From assembly GCA_964023275.1 (NCBI GenBank), contig OZ029929.1:4387381-4451380 (forward strand): a stretch of 64,000 bases of DNA, given 5' to 3'. This document shows, piece after piece, positions 30,790 to 43,788 of the stretch. Under the pieces are notes generated by a model, which was not told where the DNA came from, made no database searches, and worked only from the letters and a program-made list of their open reading frames with translations. Source of the DNA: Norana najaformis. Lineage: Eukaryota > Annelida > Clitellata > Crassiclitellata > Hormogastridae. A program made the translations under genes and the position numbers. Positions within the stretch are counted from its first letter, which is position 1, and each line of letters opens with the position of its first letter.

Positions 30790-30995
30790 TATCCATCCAT
30801 CCATCCACCCATCCATCCATCCATCCATCCATCCACCCACCCATCCATCCATCCATCCATCAATCCGTTTTCCCATCCACCTGTCCATCCATCGATTCAT
30901 CCATCCATCCATCCGTCCGTCCATCCGTTCGTCCGTTCGTTCGTCCGTCCGTCCATCCATCCATACATGCATACATACATTCATACATACATACA
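30790..30995. repeat. (CATC)n/(GTCC)n/(ATAC)n microsatellite
   Basis: About 200 bp of catc units changing to gtcc and then atac. The Ile-His-Pro-Ser frames are artefacts. Confidence 0.93.
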
Positions 30996-31655
30996 CACAT
31001 TCACGCATTCATTCACATGAATAGATAGATATACGTCCATCAGCCCGAGCTCTTATAAAAACTTGTTTGTAGGCTACTTGTGTCGGAAATTTAAAGTAAT
31101 GGCTGCATGATTTCACGCAATGACCCTCAACGGGGTCATCTTAGGGCAGATGGTTTCTTCAGCTGATGACTAAACACGACAATCGTCATCCAACAACATT
31201 ACAATCTTCCCTTATAGTCTTACAGGCTCCAAGATGAATTACCAATTTCCAAGACACACCGAAAATCGAACCCCACACCCGAGAACGACAGCAAAAAACA
31301 AACAACTTATAACAAAACAAACGAATAAACTCTACAGTCAAAACAAATTAACGTCCAGCAATTTGGAGCAGTTCGTAAAAGGCGCTATATAAATCAGTAT
31401 GTTTATCCACTGGGGCGCTAGAGCCAAAACAGATGCACAACTTGGGAGAAAATATCAAAGTATCCGAGGCAAAAAAGAGATCAGGAAATCGGGTTTTATT
31501 ACTACGCATATCATGAATATTTATGAGCGATAAGGCGATAAGGACTCACGATCGAGTGTCTGCGTTCACCATTAAGGAAACTGAGGCTACGCGTTTATTT
31601 TTATGTTTCATTTAATTAATGTCTGCTAATCTCAGACACTTAAGTATATACAGCA
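30996..31655. other. Unassigned stretch with repeat-end signature
   Basis: Contains aggcgctatataaatc at about 31380. No gene is supported. Confidence 0.45.
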
Positions 31656-31669
31656 TGAATGCCGCTGGT

Positions 31670-31962
31670 GTAAAGGTAATGATAAATGTAACGGTCACTG
31701 TAACACGTAATGGTAAAGGTGAATATAACGGTCAATGTAACACGTAAAGGTAAAGGTAAATATAACGGTCAATGTAACACGTAACGGTTAAGGTGAATAT
31801 CGAAGTCAACGTAACACGTAAAGGTAAAGGTAAATATAACGGTCAATGTAACACGTAAAGGTAAAGGTAAATATAACGGTCAATGTAACACGTAAAGGTA
31901 AAGGTAAATATAACGGTCAATGTAACACGTAAAGGTAAAGGTAAATATAACGGTCAGTGTAC
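31670..31962. repeat. 37-bp minisatellite
   Basis: The unit is taacacgtaaaggtaaagg followed by taaatataacggtcaatg (37 bp), in about seven to eight copies. The central ones are nearly identical and the outer ones diverged. Confidence 0.9.
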
Positions 31963-32231
31963 TTACTCCTTGCAGTAGACGACCGATACGTTAACGGTTA
32001 GCCGCTAGCTTAAGATGGACAAGTCACGTCTTATTGTCTTTTGATCGATCGATCGATTGATTGGTGGATTGAATGATTGAATGATTCCCTCGTTCATCCA
32101 CGGCAATCCGCTTTGGGCAAGCCTTTTACCACTTCCCGACGTACCTTTATTTGCATTGACTTGTCTTTCCATCTCATCCCGTCACCACTCACCCCTTTCG
32201 TTCCAGTCTCTCCGCTTCCGTCGTATTCTCT

Positions 32232-32322
32232 CAGTAGTAGTAGTAGTAGTGGTAGTAGTGGTAGTAGTGGGAGTAGTGGTAGTAGTAGTAGTAGTAGTGG
32301 GAGTAGTAGTAGTAGTAGTTCC
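32232..32322. repeat. (AGT)n trinucleotide repeat
   Basis: Interrupted agt/ggt triplets. The preceding 31963-32231 shows no gene. Confidence 0.85.
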
Positions 32323-32539
32323 AATGTTTAGCGACATCTTATGGCATCAAAGGCCGTTGACGTCGCTCTCCTTTATCTAGGCTTGGGACTGACGCTACCC
32401 GAGTACGGCCTATTCCCTTGTCATTCTTCCTCCCTCTGCTTCAGTTTCTTTCCTTCCTTGCTCACCTTATCACTCCTCTCTCACTGTCTCACTGTCAGTC
32501 AGTCTGTCTCGTCATCCCTATGTCTCTGTCCTTCTCTGT

Positions 32540-32670
<131 letters not shown>

Positions 32671-33034
32671 TCTGTATACGTATATATTTTTCATGCTCAT
32701 TTCATTTCATTTATTGCTTCCAAAAAGCATCAGCATGAAATATTTTACATAAAATACATATTGGATACAACAGGCAGACTCAGAAAGAACCATGTTCCGC
32801 TTATATGGGTCGCCAATATCACATGGAATATTATGTAAAATGACGAATATTCAACTCAATATAGCCCAACTGGACTTGAGCAAACAGAACCTTTGTAATA
32901 AGAACCCAAAAAACTTTAAAAGGAATTAATTAGTATAAATTCACTTATTAAGTTCATTCAAATATGTGTGTATATAATTTTTAGATAATTTTATATTGGG
33001 CAGAATACAAATATCATCAGATAAATTGTGCCAC
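32671..33034. other. Unassigned AT-rich stretch
   Basis: No gene is recognised. Confidence 0.35.

Positions 33035-33123
<89 letters not shown>
33035..33123. repeat. (TA)n microsatellite
   Basis: About 44 TA units. Confidence 0.95.
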
Positions 33124-33125
<2 letters not shown>

Positions 33126-33339
33126 ATCCATCCGACCGTCCATCCATCCAACCATCCAAGTATCCATCCATGTATCCATGTATCCATATATCCATGTATC
33201 TATGTATCCGTCCATCCATCCATTCACTCAACCAACCACCTACCCACCCATCCATCTCCATATATATATATATATATAAAAATATAGATACATGGATGGA
33301 TACTTGGATGGTTGGATGGATGGACGGTCGGATGGATGG
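33124..33339. repeat. Perfect 53-bp inverted repeat inside (CATC)n DNA
   Basis: Arm 33124-33176 (ccatccatccgaccgtcc...) has its exact reverse complement at 33287-33339. The 110-bp spacer is itself (CATC)n/(TA)n. The arms contain irregular positions (gaccg, aacc, aagt), so the match is not explained by the short period alone. Confidence 0.95.
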
Positions 33340-33428
33340 GTGGATGAATAGACGTATGGATTGATATATATATGTGATATATATTATATATATGCACTCC
33401 GTCTATGTGCTTGTATGACTCTATATAG

Positions 33429-33429
<1 letters not shown>

Positions 33430-33504
<75 letters not shown>
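33430..33504. repeat. (CA)n/(TA)n microsatellite
   Basis: A short ca run followed by about 32 TA units. Confidence 0.95.
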
Positions 33505-33506
<2 letters not shown>

Positions 33507-33930
33507 CAAACATACAGATTCCAATAATTATAAAACCGACTTCTAATTTCTATATTTCAAGGGCATCCATGCAGTGACCATCGAAGGCCCTAATGTCAGG
33601 CAACTATATACGGGCGCTAGATAAATAACTGGCAATCTCTGGTAATTCTTTATAGACGATGAACTCCGCACTCGTGACGCTGTGGCTCGTCACGTGACTT
33701 CGCTATAACCGTCAGACAAATGAAGGAAATACATTACACTTAAGTGCGTCCTAGCTGTTACAGTTTTATTGTCGATTACTGCCAGATATGTAATTCGTGC
33801 ATTCGCCATATTGCTGACTTCTGTCTCACTTCGCTTTGTTTACATCCGGTTCTGACTGAAGTTCGTAACCCACATCATGCATAGAGTTTCATTACGTATA
33901 CGATTATCTGTGTTCTAGTCATTATTTTAT
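33505..33930. other. Unassigned stretch
   Basis: No gene is supported. Confidence 0.35.
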
Positions 33931-34140
33931 ATATACATATTAATTAATTAATATATATATATATACAAATGCATGATCAATGCAGACATGTATATATATA
34001 TATATATATGTACATAGAAAATATACACATGTGTATGTATGCATATGTATATACATATATGAAGGTCTGTATATCATACATGTGTTTGTATGTATATATA
34101 TACAAACGTGTATATATATATGTGCATGTATGTATAAGCG
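33931..34140. repeat. TA/TATG-rich microsatellites
   Basis: Tatata, tacata and gtatgt blocks. Confidence 0.8.
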
Positions 34141-34234
34141 TGCATGAGAGGTCTCTGTATACGGGTTAGTGACCCTCACCCTGGTTCCTTTTTGTTTGAA
34201 TGGGTGTGTTATTATGTTACAAGGGCCACCGAAA

Positions 34235-34800
34235 TGGTTCCTCCGAATGGCGCTATATAATTGTTTGATTACGTTATATTAATTCCATGACTCGGCGGTT
34301 TAACGATGCTCAGAGGAAATGCATCGTATGTAATGAAGCAGCTTTATTACTGCAGTTGTCAGGGTAAACATCTATGATCACTTTTACATGGAGTCTTGTT
34401 GCCATGGTGATCTACGTGTGTGCATGGACAATAGATATTGTCGTTGCCATGGTGTTTTACTATTTTGTTGTTGTTGCCATATATCAGGATCTATACCATT
34501 TCCAGGAACAAAGGGTTATTGTTGTTGCTGTGTTGATCTACATGTTTGCATTGACAATGAGTAATTGTTATTGCCATGGCGATATGCAAGTTTACATGGA
34601 CAATAAGTGATTGGTTTCGCCGTGGTGATCTCTTTTACATGGACAATAGGTCATTGTTGTTACCATGGTTATCTACTAAGGGGTTATTGTTCTTGCCATT
34701 GTAGCCTAATCTTTTGTAAGGACTATTGGCTATTGTTCTTGCCAAGGTGGTAACGATTTTACAGGGTTTATTTTTATTAGTTATTACCATGGATATCAAT
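34235..34800 (+). mobile_element. Dispersed repeat D, copy 2
   Basis: Begins with gcgctatataattg and ggcggtttaacgatgc, the reverse complement of copy 1 at 26475-26815. It then has about ten degenerate units of about 45 bp built from gttgccatggtgatctac and tttacatggacaatag. It is longer than copy 1 because of more internal units. Confidence 0.8.
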
Positions 34801-35054
34801 CCATTAATACGAATAAAAGGTCATGGTCAATAAAAGGTCAATAAAAGATCGATCCTTATTGATTTTTTCAGACCGGTAGATATATGAAGAGCTGAACATG
34901 CTGGTCTTTAGGTGAAGCGGTGAATATCGGATTGATTTCTGATTTGTAAGCAGTCAGGCTGGATGAAGAGGCCGACGAAATCATGTTTGCCGAGTTTACC
35001 AGATCATTGCCACATCATTGTTATCACCCTCTACTATTTGAACTACACCAATAC
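34801..35054. other. Unassigned stretch
   Basis: No gene is recognised. Confidence 0.3.
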
Positions 35055-35330
35055 CACAACTACCATCACCATCATCATCATCATTATCATCATCATCATC
35101 ATCGTCATCATCATCATCATCATCATCGTCATCAGCATAATCATCGTCATCATCGTCGTCATCATCATCATCATCACTACCACCATATCCATCATCATCG
35201 TCTTTAAGAGGTTCATATAAGGCTCTATTCAATATCCAGCTATACACAAATATCTTCCTCCTCTTCCTCCTCCTCCTCCTCCTCCTCATCATCATCATCA
35301 TCTTCGGCGTAGTCGTCGTCCTCATCATCA
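35055..35330. repeat. (ATC)n and (CTC)n trinucleotide repeats
   Basis: Two trinucleotide blocks separated by about 60 bp. His, Asp and Ile homopolymer frames are artefacts. Confidence 0.93.
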
Positions 35331-35878
35331 GCATAACCATAAACACGTATTGTGAGTCTTATATATTATGCATATTAATGTGTGTGGGTATGTTCATATG
35401 CATATATACACATATATATATCGAGACTGAAGCCGATATTTCTATAGCGCCTTTAGTTTGGCTGAAAAGCGCTAAGTAGGCCTAGATGACTTGGACTAAG
35501 AGTAACCGAACGCAGGGGTCGACATACAGTAGTGGTCTAGAAAAACATGTCGTGTGTCGTGTGGTCGGTAGATGTCTGCAGAATACGTCTGTCTGTGTAG
35601 TTGATGTTTTTTCAACGATTCCCGTAAACACGACCATAATCATTGTTCATCAACGAAAACGACCATCTCGAATGAAACCTGCCTCAACAAGTGCATACAA
35701 GTCCGCCCCTCGTCTTCCCCCATTTTCCCCTTCACTTATTTAGTCCTCCTTTCCCACCTTTCACTCATCCTCCTCTTCCTCCTCCTCCTTTTACTCATTC
35801 CTCCTCCTTTTACCTCTTATCCGTATACAGGGCGACGATTATAGGATGCGTTGTTTTTCTGGGCTTCTTAACGGACCG
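35331..35878. other. Unassigned stretch with repeat-end signature
   Basis: ttctatagcgcctttag at about 35438. A pyrimidine-rich section lies at 35700-35815. No gene is seen. Confidence 0.4.
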
Positions 35879-35879
35879 A

Positions 35880-36499
35880 CATGACAGGCAGACAGACAGA
35901 CAGGCAGACAGGCAGACAGACAGGCACAGGAACCCACGGACATTCAGACGCAGACACTGATGGCGAGAGACATATATAGAGGTAGACAGCGAGAGACAGA
36001 CACACAGACAGACACACAGACAGACACACAGACAGACACACAGACAGACACACAGACAGACACACAGACAGACACACAGACAGACACACAGACAGACAGA
36101 CAGGCAGGCAAGCAGACAGGAAGGGACACAAGCAAACAGTGGGACAATCACGTAGTTCTAGATAACCTACTGAAGCATTAAAAGATACAGAAACAGAAAC
36201 AGTAACAGACAGACAGACAGACAGACACAGACACACACAGATACACAGACGCACAGACAGACATGCAAGCAGGCAGACATAGACACGCTCAGGAACCCAT
36301 GGATAATCAGACGCAGACACTGATGGCGAGAGACATATAGAGAGATAGAGACAGACAGACAGACACACAGATACACACAGAGACACACAGAGACACACAT
36401 GCAGGCAGACAGACAGACAGGCAAGCATTCAGACAGACAGGAACCCACGGACATTCAGAGGCAGACACCGATGGCAAGACATATAGAGAGGTAGAGAGT

Positions 36500-36579
<80 letters not shown>

Positions 36580-36585
36580 GGGAAG
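35880..36585. repeat. (CAGA)n/(CACAGACAGA)n array with higher-order units
   Basis: Three (CAGA)n blocks are linked by a repeated unit of roughly 130 to 190 bp (aggaacccacggacattc, agacgcagacactgatgg, cgagagacatata) at about 35929, 36291 and 36438. Single-frame Cys-Leu-Ser-Val translations are artefacts. Confidence 0.9.
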
Positions 36586-37245
36586 GAGAGACTTGGTACT
36601 ACAAAGACATGAAGACATTGCCAATAATTTCTCCATTAATCTCACACGCTGTCATCCAGCGATAATCCGGGTCCTGGACCAGATAATCCGCCTTTGATCC
36701 GCCGCCTACTCGCACATACTGCACCGCAGGATACCCTGTCACCCGCGCCAAGACCCCCGAATGCCAGCGCCTGGGTTCGATTTCCGGTCGATGCACGATC
36801 CAATGTGATTTATATAGCGCATTTTAACGCCTAAATGTTTTATTATTAGGATGCTGCATGCATATTAAGTTTTTCTTGTGTTCTTAAATACTTGGAAACC
36901 GATGTGCGATTAGCTATTGGTTAATAAAGAATGTGCTTACTTACTTAATTAATTAATTAATTATGTGTTCAGCCAGGCGCTAGAGAAGTCGTCGGTTTAT
37001 CACGGGTAAATGGTCTCATACAATACAAAAATATTACTTTACGATACAAATAACAATGCACTATATTACAATGCAAGTCTAAATTTTATAATATCCTTTA
37101 CAACAGCTACAGAAGTCGCCAGTTCATGGTGGGTAAATGGTCTTCATACAATACAATGCATACAACATAACGAATTACAATACAAAAATCAATACAGTGC
37201 TACTTTACAATACGACTGAAATATCAGAAAGTCCTCTTATGTACA
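36586..37245. other. Unassigned stretch with a tRNA-like fragment
   Basis: Near 36772 there is a B-box-like gggttcgatttccgg, probably a SINE relic, followed by ttatatagcgcatttt at about 36811. From 37015 a loose acaatac-rich section follows. No gene is supported. Confidence 0.4.
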
Positions 37246-37249
37246 TTGA

Positions 37250-37512
37250 AATGGGATGGATACATGGATGGATGGATGGATGGATGGATGGATGGATGGA
37301 TGGATGGATGGATGGATGGATGGATGGATTGATGTATGGATGGATGGATGGATCGATGGATGGAAGGAAGGAAGCAGGAATGGGTGGGTGGGTTCGAGGA
37401 TGGGTGGATAGAATGACGGATGGACTCTGGATGCGTGAAGAGAATGGGTGGCTGGCTGGGTGGCTGGCTGGCTGGCTGGATGGATGGATGGATGGATGGA
37501 TGGATGGATAGT
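37250..37512. repeat. (GGAT)n microsatellite
   Basis: Ggat units with gggt and ggct variants. The minus-strand Ile-His-Pro-Ser frame is an artefact. Confidence 0.95.
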
Positions 37513-37639
37513 ATCAGAAGACATTACTTTACCCCGATCAGTCAGTGTTAGTTTATGGTGAATGCCCAAATGTTTTAAACTGACTGAGCAGCTGAGCTGG
37601 CTGATAAACGAAACAGTCGACATGAATTACACTGAATAC

Positions 37640-37830
37640 CCTGCGGTCCACAGACCGAAACGGTTTCCACCAACTGTCCATATTCGCCGGGTGTTTAAAT
37701 CCCGAATCCCTGCTACCCACCGCCGGCCGGTGGGGTGCCAAATCAGTTCCGGGTGAAGACAGTTCCGACTCGGCCTGCTTTTGGCACACCACAGTGGGCG
37801 AATTTTAAACTACACCATCATCATCATCAT
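37640..37830. repeat. Dispersed repeat E, copy 1
   Basis: ccgccggccggtggggt and gccaaatcagttccgg are shared in diverged form with 38260-38345 (gtcaaatcggtaccagg). Nature unknown. Confidence 0.45.
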
Positions 37831-39139
37831 CAATCCGCCATAGGGCGTTACTTGCGATTCAAATGCTCTACCGCGTTATACCGAATTTCGCGTTAAACAA
37901 TTTTGCATGCAAAATGAATTGCAGGGTGGCCTACTTGTAGGTTTTGGGGACGCGAAATCACGTGGGCGTCTTTCTGTGAAGGGAATCGCCGCATGACATC
38001 TTAAATATGTAGCCAGATATTGATTGATTCATTAGTTATTACGAACGCCTGGCACGCGTGCCTTGACAGCTACGTTTCTTGGGCCCCCTCGGCCCATAAC
38101 TGGCCACCAGTGGCATGATGCGTGCCTGCTCTGAGCCAATGACTGATGCAGTCGGACAGTACGTTCTATATAGAACCACTGAAAATGGAAACGTCGTCTT
38201 TTCTATTATTTTTAAATGAATTAGCGACAATAACGCTTAATGTCTGAATCCCTTCTGCCCAGCCAGCAATACGTTCGGCCGCCGTGGTGTCAAATCGGTA
38301 CCAGGGCGAAGAAGGTTCCGGTTCCGCCTACTTCTGATACAATATAGCGGTTTGATAGGAAACAACATTCAATAAGTGGAAAAATAGAAGCCAAGGCAGT
38401 CACTCAAGCAGTCTGTACTGATGAGTTGTAATCAGGAAAATATGAATATGGCAGCGCTAGAACAATTCTATTTCTGGAAAATAATTTCCGCGTCGTTATC
38501 ACGTGAACCAATCACGATAGTTTCCGGAACTGTTTTCGCACGGACCGCATTTGGCTTCACACCGGTTACATCAAAGTCCTGGATTACCCCAACTTCCACC
38601 AAATCGCATCCCCAACTCAATTGCGATTTCACTCTGCCCTTATCGACTTACGCAAAATGGCTACTTGACTGACAGGTCAATCAGCTCCGCACTGGAGGAA
38701 CAACGTGGGACGTCTGCTACGAAGTCAAGAAATTGCCGCCGAAAAAGCGTCTCTTTCGCCGATATTTCCACCCCCCAGCATTCGTCCCACTCGCCTCGAA
38801 TGGCTTCCCATTTATGCAGCGCTTTAGGAAATTGGATAATTCGCCGATTTCAACGCCGGTAATTATTTGTCCCGCAATTGAAACCTTTCTGTTTCTCGTC
38901 GTGCCGCCATTACGCACGAAGTCAACCTTGTCTTGCAGAGCGTTGTTATAGCGCTAGATTTTGCCGATTTTTATAGCGCTGTTTTATTTCGCTGTGTTTC
39001 AGCAAGTTCATGCGAATGTTTGTGATGTTGCTTCGTCTTTGTTTAGAAGAGAGAAAACACGATCAAGCCTTCATCTATTCTGAACTTCATCTTCTCAAAG
39101 GCCACTCCAAAGATGGTGTACTTCTCAGCTCTAATAGAG
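37831..39139. other. Unassigned stretch
   Basis: Holds repeat E copy 2 (38240-38360) and two ttatagcgct signatures near 38950-38985. Short frames at 38421-38950 show no domain. No gene is supported. Confidence 0.4.
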
Positions 39140-39580
39140 GTGATGATGACGACAATGATAAAGGTGATGGCGAGGATGACAGACAACGAAGAGGACGATG
39201 ATGATAATGACGATGAAGCAGAGGAGGAAGCAGAGAAATGAGAAAAAGAACAAGAACAAGGAGATGATAATGACGATGATGACGACGACAACGATGACGA
39301 AGAAGACGATAGATGGTGGTGATGATGATAACAATGACGATGACGTTGACGATGATGATTATGCTGCTGCTGATGATGATAACAATGACGATGACGTTGA
39401 TACGATGATGATGATTATGCTGCTGCTGCTGCTGCTGATGATGATAACGATGAAGTTAACGACGATGATGATGATTATGCTGCTGCTGCTGACGATGATG
39501 ATAACGTTCATGATAACGACGATGATAACGATCATGATAACGACAACGCGCTTAATGACGACGACACGTTTGACGGGTGA
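39140..39580. repeat. (GATGAC)n/(GATGAT)n repeat
   Basis: Interrupted gat, gac and gct triplets. A subunit gatgataacaatgacg ... ttatgctgctgct recurs three times at about 60- to 80-bp spacing. Confidence 0.88.
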
Positions 39581-39817
39581 TCACTGAAAATTAAGCCAAC
39601 AGTGACGATATTTTGTTCACAGCATTGGAATGTTTTTAAAGGGGCAATATAAATGCACAAATACAACGATACATCGTACTCTGTCGCCCTCTAGCGTCGC
39701 GCCTTCTGCGTCCGAGTTGTGCACCGCACGCTCGCCAGGGGTCGCCCATTACTGGCCACCGGAAGTTAACCGCACTTTTGGCTTAAATTTCCGTTACAGG
39801 CCACTTAGTGAACGTTA
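39581..39817. other. Unassigned stretch
   Basis: No gene is recognised. Confidence 0.3.
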
Positions 39818-39852
39818 TTATCATCATCATCATGATCTTCATCATCATGATC

Positions 39853-39899
<47 letters not shown>

Positions 39900-39902
39900 A
39901 TA
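39818..39902. repeat. (ATC)n microsatellite
   Basis: Atc triplets with two atcttc interruptions. Confidence 0.95.
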
Positions 39903-39974
39903 TGGACTCCTTCCAAAATTTGTCGCCGGCATTAAAGTAGATCTTCGACCACCTGCTTTGGTTGACCTGTTGTC

Positions 39975-41565
39975 TGCCTCCCTTCGACCTTTCGTCTGTT
40001 TCTCGTCTAATCGTCATCTGCTTCCCTTCGTCCCATCGTTTGCATTCCTTCGACCCGTCGTCTGTTTCCCTTCGACCCGTCGTCTGTTTCCCTTCGACCC
40101 ATCGTCTGCTTCCCTTCGTCCCATCGTTTGCATTCCTTCGACCCGTCGTCTGTTTCCCTTCGACCCGTCGTCTGTTTCCCTTCGACCCATCGTCTGCTTC
40201 CCTTCAACCCGTCGTCTGTTTCCCTTCAACCCGTCGTCTGTTTCCCTTCGACCCGTCGTCTGTTTCCCTTCGACCCATCGTCTGCTTCCCTTCGTCCCAT
40301 CCTTCGCATCCCTTCGACCCATCGTCTGTTTCCCTTCGACCCATCGTCTGTTTCCCTTCGACCCATCGTCTGTTTCCCTTCAACCCGTCGTCTGTTTCCC
40401 TTCGACCCATCGTCTGCTTCCCTTCGACCCATCGTCTGCTTCCCTTCGTCCCATCCTTCGCATCCCTTCGACCCATCGTCTGTTTCCCTTCAACCCGTCC
40501 CCTGCCTCCTTTCGACCCATCGTCTGTTTCCCTTCAACCCGTCGCCTGCCTCCCTTCGACCCGTCGTCTGTTTCCCTTCGACCCATCGTCTGCTTCCCTT
40601 CGTCCCATCCTTCGCATCCCTTCGACCCATCGTCTGTTTCCCTTCGACCCATCGTCTGTTTCCCTTCGACCCATCGTCTGTTTCCCTTCGACCCATCGTC
40701 TGCTTCCCTTCGTCCCATCGTTTGCATTCCTTCGACCCGTCGTCTGTTTCCCTTCGACCCGTCGTCTGTTTCCCTTCGACCCATCGTCTGCTTCCCTTCA
40801 ACCCGTCGTCTGTTTCCCTTCAACCCGTCGTCTGTTTCCCTTCGACCCGTCGTCTGCTTCCCTTCGTCCCATCCTTCGCATCCCTTCGACCCATCGTCTG
40901 TTTCCCTTCGACCCATCGTCTGTTTCCCTTCGACCCATCGTCTGTTTCCCTTCAACCCGTCGTCTGTTTCCCTTCGACCCATCGTCTGCTTCCCTTCGAC
41001 CCATCGTCTGCTTCCCTTCGTCCCATCCTTCGCATCCCTTCGACCCATCGTCTGTTTCCCTTCAACCCGTCGCCTGCCTCCTTTCGACCCATCGTCTGTT
41101 TCCCTTCAACCCGTCGCCTGCCTCCCTTCGACCCGTCGTCTGTTTCCCTTCGACCCATCGTCTGCTTCCCTTCGTCCCATCCTTCGCATCCCTTCGACCC
41201 ATCGTCTGTTTCCCTTCGACCCATCGTCTGTTTCCCTTCGACCCATCGTCTGTTTCCCTTCGACCCATCGTCTGTTTCCCTTCAACCCGTCGTCTGTTTC
41301 CCTTCGACCCATCGTCTGCTTCCCTTCGACCCATCGTCTGCTTCCCTTCGTCCCATCCTTCGCATCCCTTCGACCCATCGTCTGTTTCCCTTCGACCCGT
41401 CGTCTGTTTCCCTTCGACCCATCGTCTGTTTCCCTTCGACCCATCGTCTGTTTCCCTTCAACCCATCGTCTGTTTCCCTTCGACCCATCGTCTGTTTCCC
41501 TTCGACCCATCGTCTGCTTCTCTTCGACCCATCGTTTGCATCTCTTTGTCCCATTGTCTGCCTCC
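39975..41565 (+). repeat. 22-bp satellite array, about 70 copies
   Basis: The unit cttcgacccatcgtctgtttcc (22 bp) varies at a few positions (acccg/accca, gtttcc/gcttcc, cgtccc, cctttgca). Variant units such as cgtcccatccttcgc recur at about 40287, 40447, 40597, 40867, 41017, 41167 and 41347, giving a higher-order period near 150 bp (about seven units). The unit has no stop in any plus frame, and since 22 is not a multiple of three each frame cycles through all three phases. This yields overlapping open frames of more than 500 codons that I do not call genes. Confidence 0.95.
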
Positions 41566-41990
41566 CTGTGACGTGTATACTTTGTCGTTTGTGCAGTGTA
41601 CGTGCCGAACGTCACGTAGTGTCGACGCGCTTCCTTTGTCGTACGTTCCACAAAATCTCGTCGCCGCCTTGGTTTCAATGCCTCCCTCGTCGCTTGTATT
41701 GGAGCGACGTATGGAGCGCCGTGCAACTATGGAGCGCCCTCCGGTAAACTACTGCGATTTTTCTCTTTTTGTCGGTCGGGAAGGAGGAGGCTTCTGCCGC
41801 TTTCCGACGCATTCCTGCAGTGTTTTGAGCGACCTATTACGACATTAAGCCTCGAGAAACAAGAGAAACAACGGGATTCGTGTCTTTGTACATGCGCGCC
41901 GACCGTTTCCGGTTTAAGCGAGATTGTGAGACATTTGTTGCCAGTATGTCTTATACGCGAACATTGGTTAACATAGATTTGTTATATATG
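41566..41990. other. Unassigned stretch after the 22-bp array
   Basis: Repeat-derived frames run into this region and stop by about 41848. No domain is seen. Confidence 0.35.
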
Positions 41991-41991
41991 C

Positions 41992-42150
41992 GTCATCATC
42001 ATCATCAGCAGCAGCATAATGATGATGAAGATGATAATGATGATGATGATGATGATAATAATAATAGTAATAATAATAATAATAATAATCGTCGTCGTCG
42101 TTACCATCATAATCAGCAGCATTATCATCATCATCATCATCATTCCAGCA
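41992..42150. repeat. (ATC)n/(GAT)n/(AAT)n trinucleotide cluster
   Basis: Three adjacent trinucleotide blocks. Confidence 0.92.
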
Positions 42151-42992
42151 TTTATACATAGATGTTGGAAGAGAGGGGGGGTTGTTTAGATTTGTTCATC
42201 GATAGGCTAACAGTCCAATGACGAGTGGCTTGAGTCAAAGACGTCGTTCGTGTTTCCCGTTTTTGATAGATATTCCACCTTTATCGCCAACACAACAGCG
42301 ACCATCCATCAATCGATATCTAAGCGCAGTACACACTGTAGGCTCAATAGCAAATTTCCAATTTCAGGCAAAGCACCTGGATTCGAACTCCAGACCTTAT
42401 CTTGCCCTGCTTTTCCCTTCCGTACTGTCTTATCTTACCATACCATACCGTACCTTGTCTTCCATTGATTTGAACTTCCCTTACTACCTAAATTACCTTA
42501 AGTTGCCTTTCCTTACCTTGCTTTGTGTACTGCAAGAAAGGTTGTTTGTGAGTCCTGCGCCGCCAAGGGTCGCCGACGAACACGAATCTCCTTTCAGTAT
42601 TTGGGGCGAGCGGTGCTATTAATCAGCGGCTTTACTTGGGGGGTCTTTAGGCCTTTAGCAGCACGCGGGTTCGTGAATGAATCTGTCCGACCGTACAGAG
42701 ACGTAACGACGATTCTTTCTTTCACACGTACAGTATGTTACAAGTTTGTACACCACATTTACAGCAACTTCAGCAAAATCAGAGTCTTTTGAATCGCATC
42801 GGCCTATTAATCTAGCGTGGTCCGTTTAAGAGATGCAGTATTATATTTTTCTTCTGCTCGCCGGAAGCTAACGCCTCTTTGACCGTTACTTAGCGAATGC
42901 CTTCTTCGCTTCGCACTCTTGCTTAACTTTTCCCTCCGTCTGTCAATCATCCAACTTATCTCTTTCACCATCCGATCAGCGTCCCTCTGTTC

Positions 42993-42995
<3 letters not shown>
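42151..42995. other. Unassigned stretch
   Basis: A B-box-like acctggattcgaactcc is near 42379 and a cttaccata low-complexity piece near 42430-42520. No gene is supported. Confidence 0.4.
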
Positions 42996-43050
<55 letters not shown>

Positions 43051-43103
43051 TCTCTCTCCTCACTCTCTCTCTCTTACTCTCTCTCTCTCTCTCTCACTCT
43101 CTT

Positions 43104-43197
<94 letters not shown>
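42996..43197. repeat. (TC)n microsatellite
   Basis: About 200 bp of CT with a few AC and TTTC interruptions. Confidence 0.96.
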
Positions 43198-43198
<1 letters not shown>

Positions 43199-43788
43199 TA
43201 CCTCCACCTGTCAATCACGGGCGTCATATCCGCCTCGCGTTAACGATGGCCTTCCCCAGTGTTCCATACAAATTAATTACACAAACGTAAGTTAACTTAT
43301 CCGACATAATACAATCTAAAATCCTCATTGTTTTCCAAATTTTCTCTACACCGCCTTCCATTAAATTGCCTTACTATCTTACCTTACCTTGTATTGCTTT
43401 CCCCTTGCACTATATTATTTTGCCTTACCATCTTACCTAATCTTACCTTCCCCTATACCTTGCAATGGGAAACGCCTCAATGGTCGCCCAAGGATGCGCC
43501 TTGTCATAGGGAGGGAGAGCTTCCCCTCTCTAATTCAGGCTATCCCTCATTAAAAATGGTCGCTCCCCATAAATATCTCTTCTGCCAATAGGTCACGTCC
43601 ACAGTTTCCAACCACAATTCGCTTCCCATTGTCCACCTACCTATGTTGAATTTCAAAAAGGCCTTACCGGTGGCTCCACTGCCTGTAAAAACTTCAGCTT
43701 TCGAGTAAATTCACTAGATGGCGTCTTATATCCTAAGCCGGTCCTAGGCATGCAACGCCACCTAGCGAATGAATTGATATTTAAATTA
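43198..43788. other. Unassigned stretch
   Basis: Includes ttaccttacc low complexity at 43370-43460. No gene is recognised. Confidence 0.35.

Noticed and set aside
36000-36590. Cys-Leu-Ser-Val rich proteins on the minus strand
   Set aside because: Translations of (CAGA)n; the same peptide appears wherever this tetranucleotide occurs.
39808-41848. Three overlapping plus-strand frames of 539 to 628 codons and several minus-strand frames
   Set aside because: All are translations of the 22-bp satellite, which lacks stops in every plus frame. There is no start context, domain or non-repeat coding sequence.
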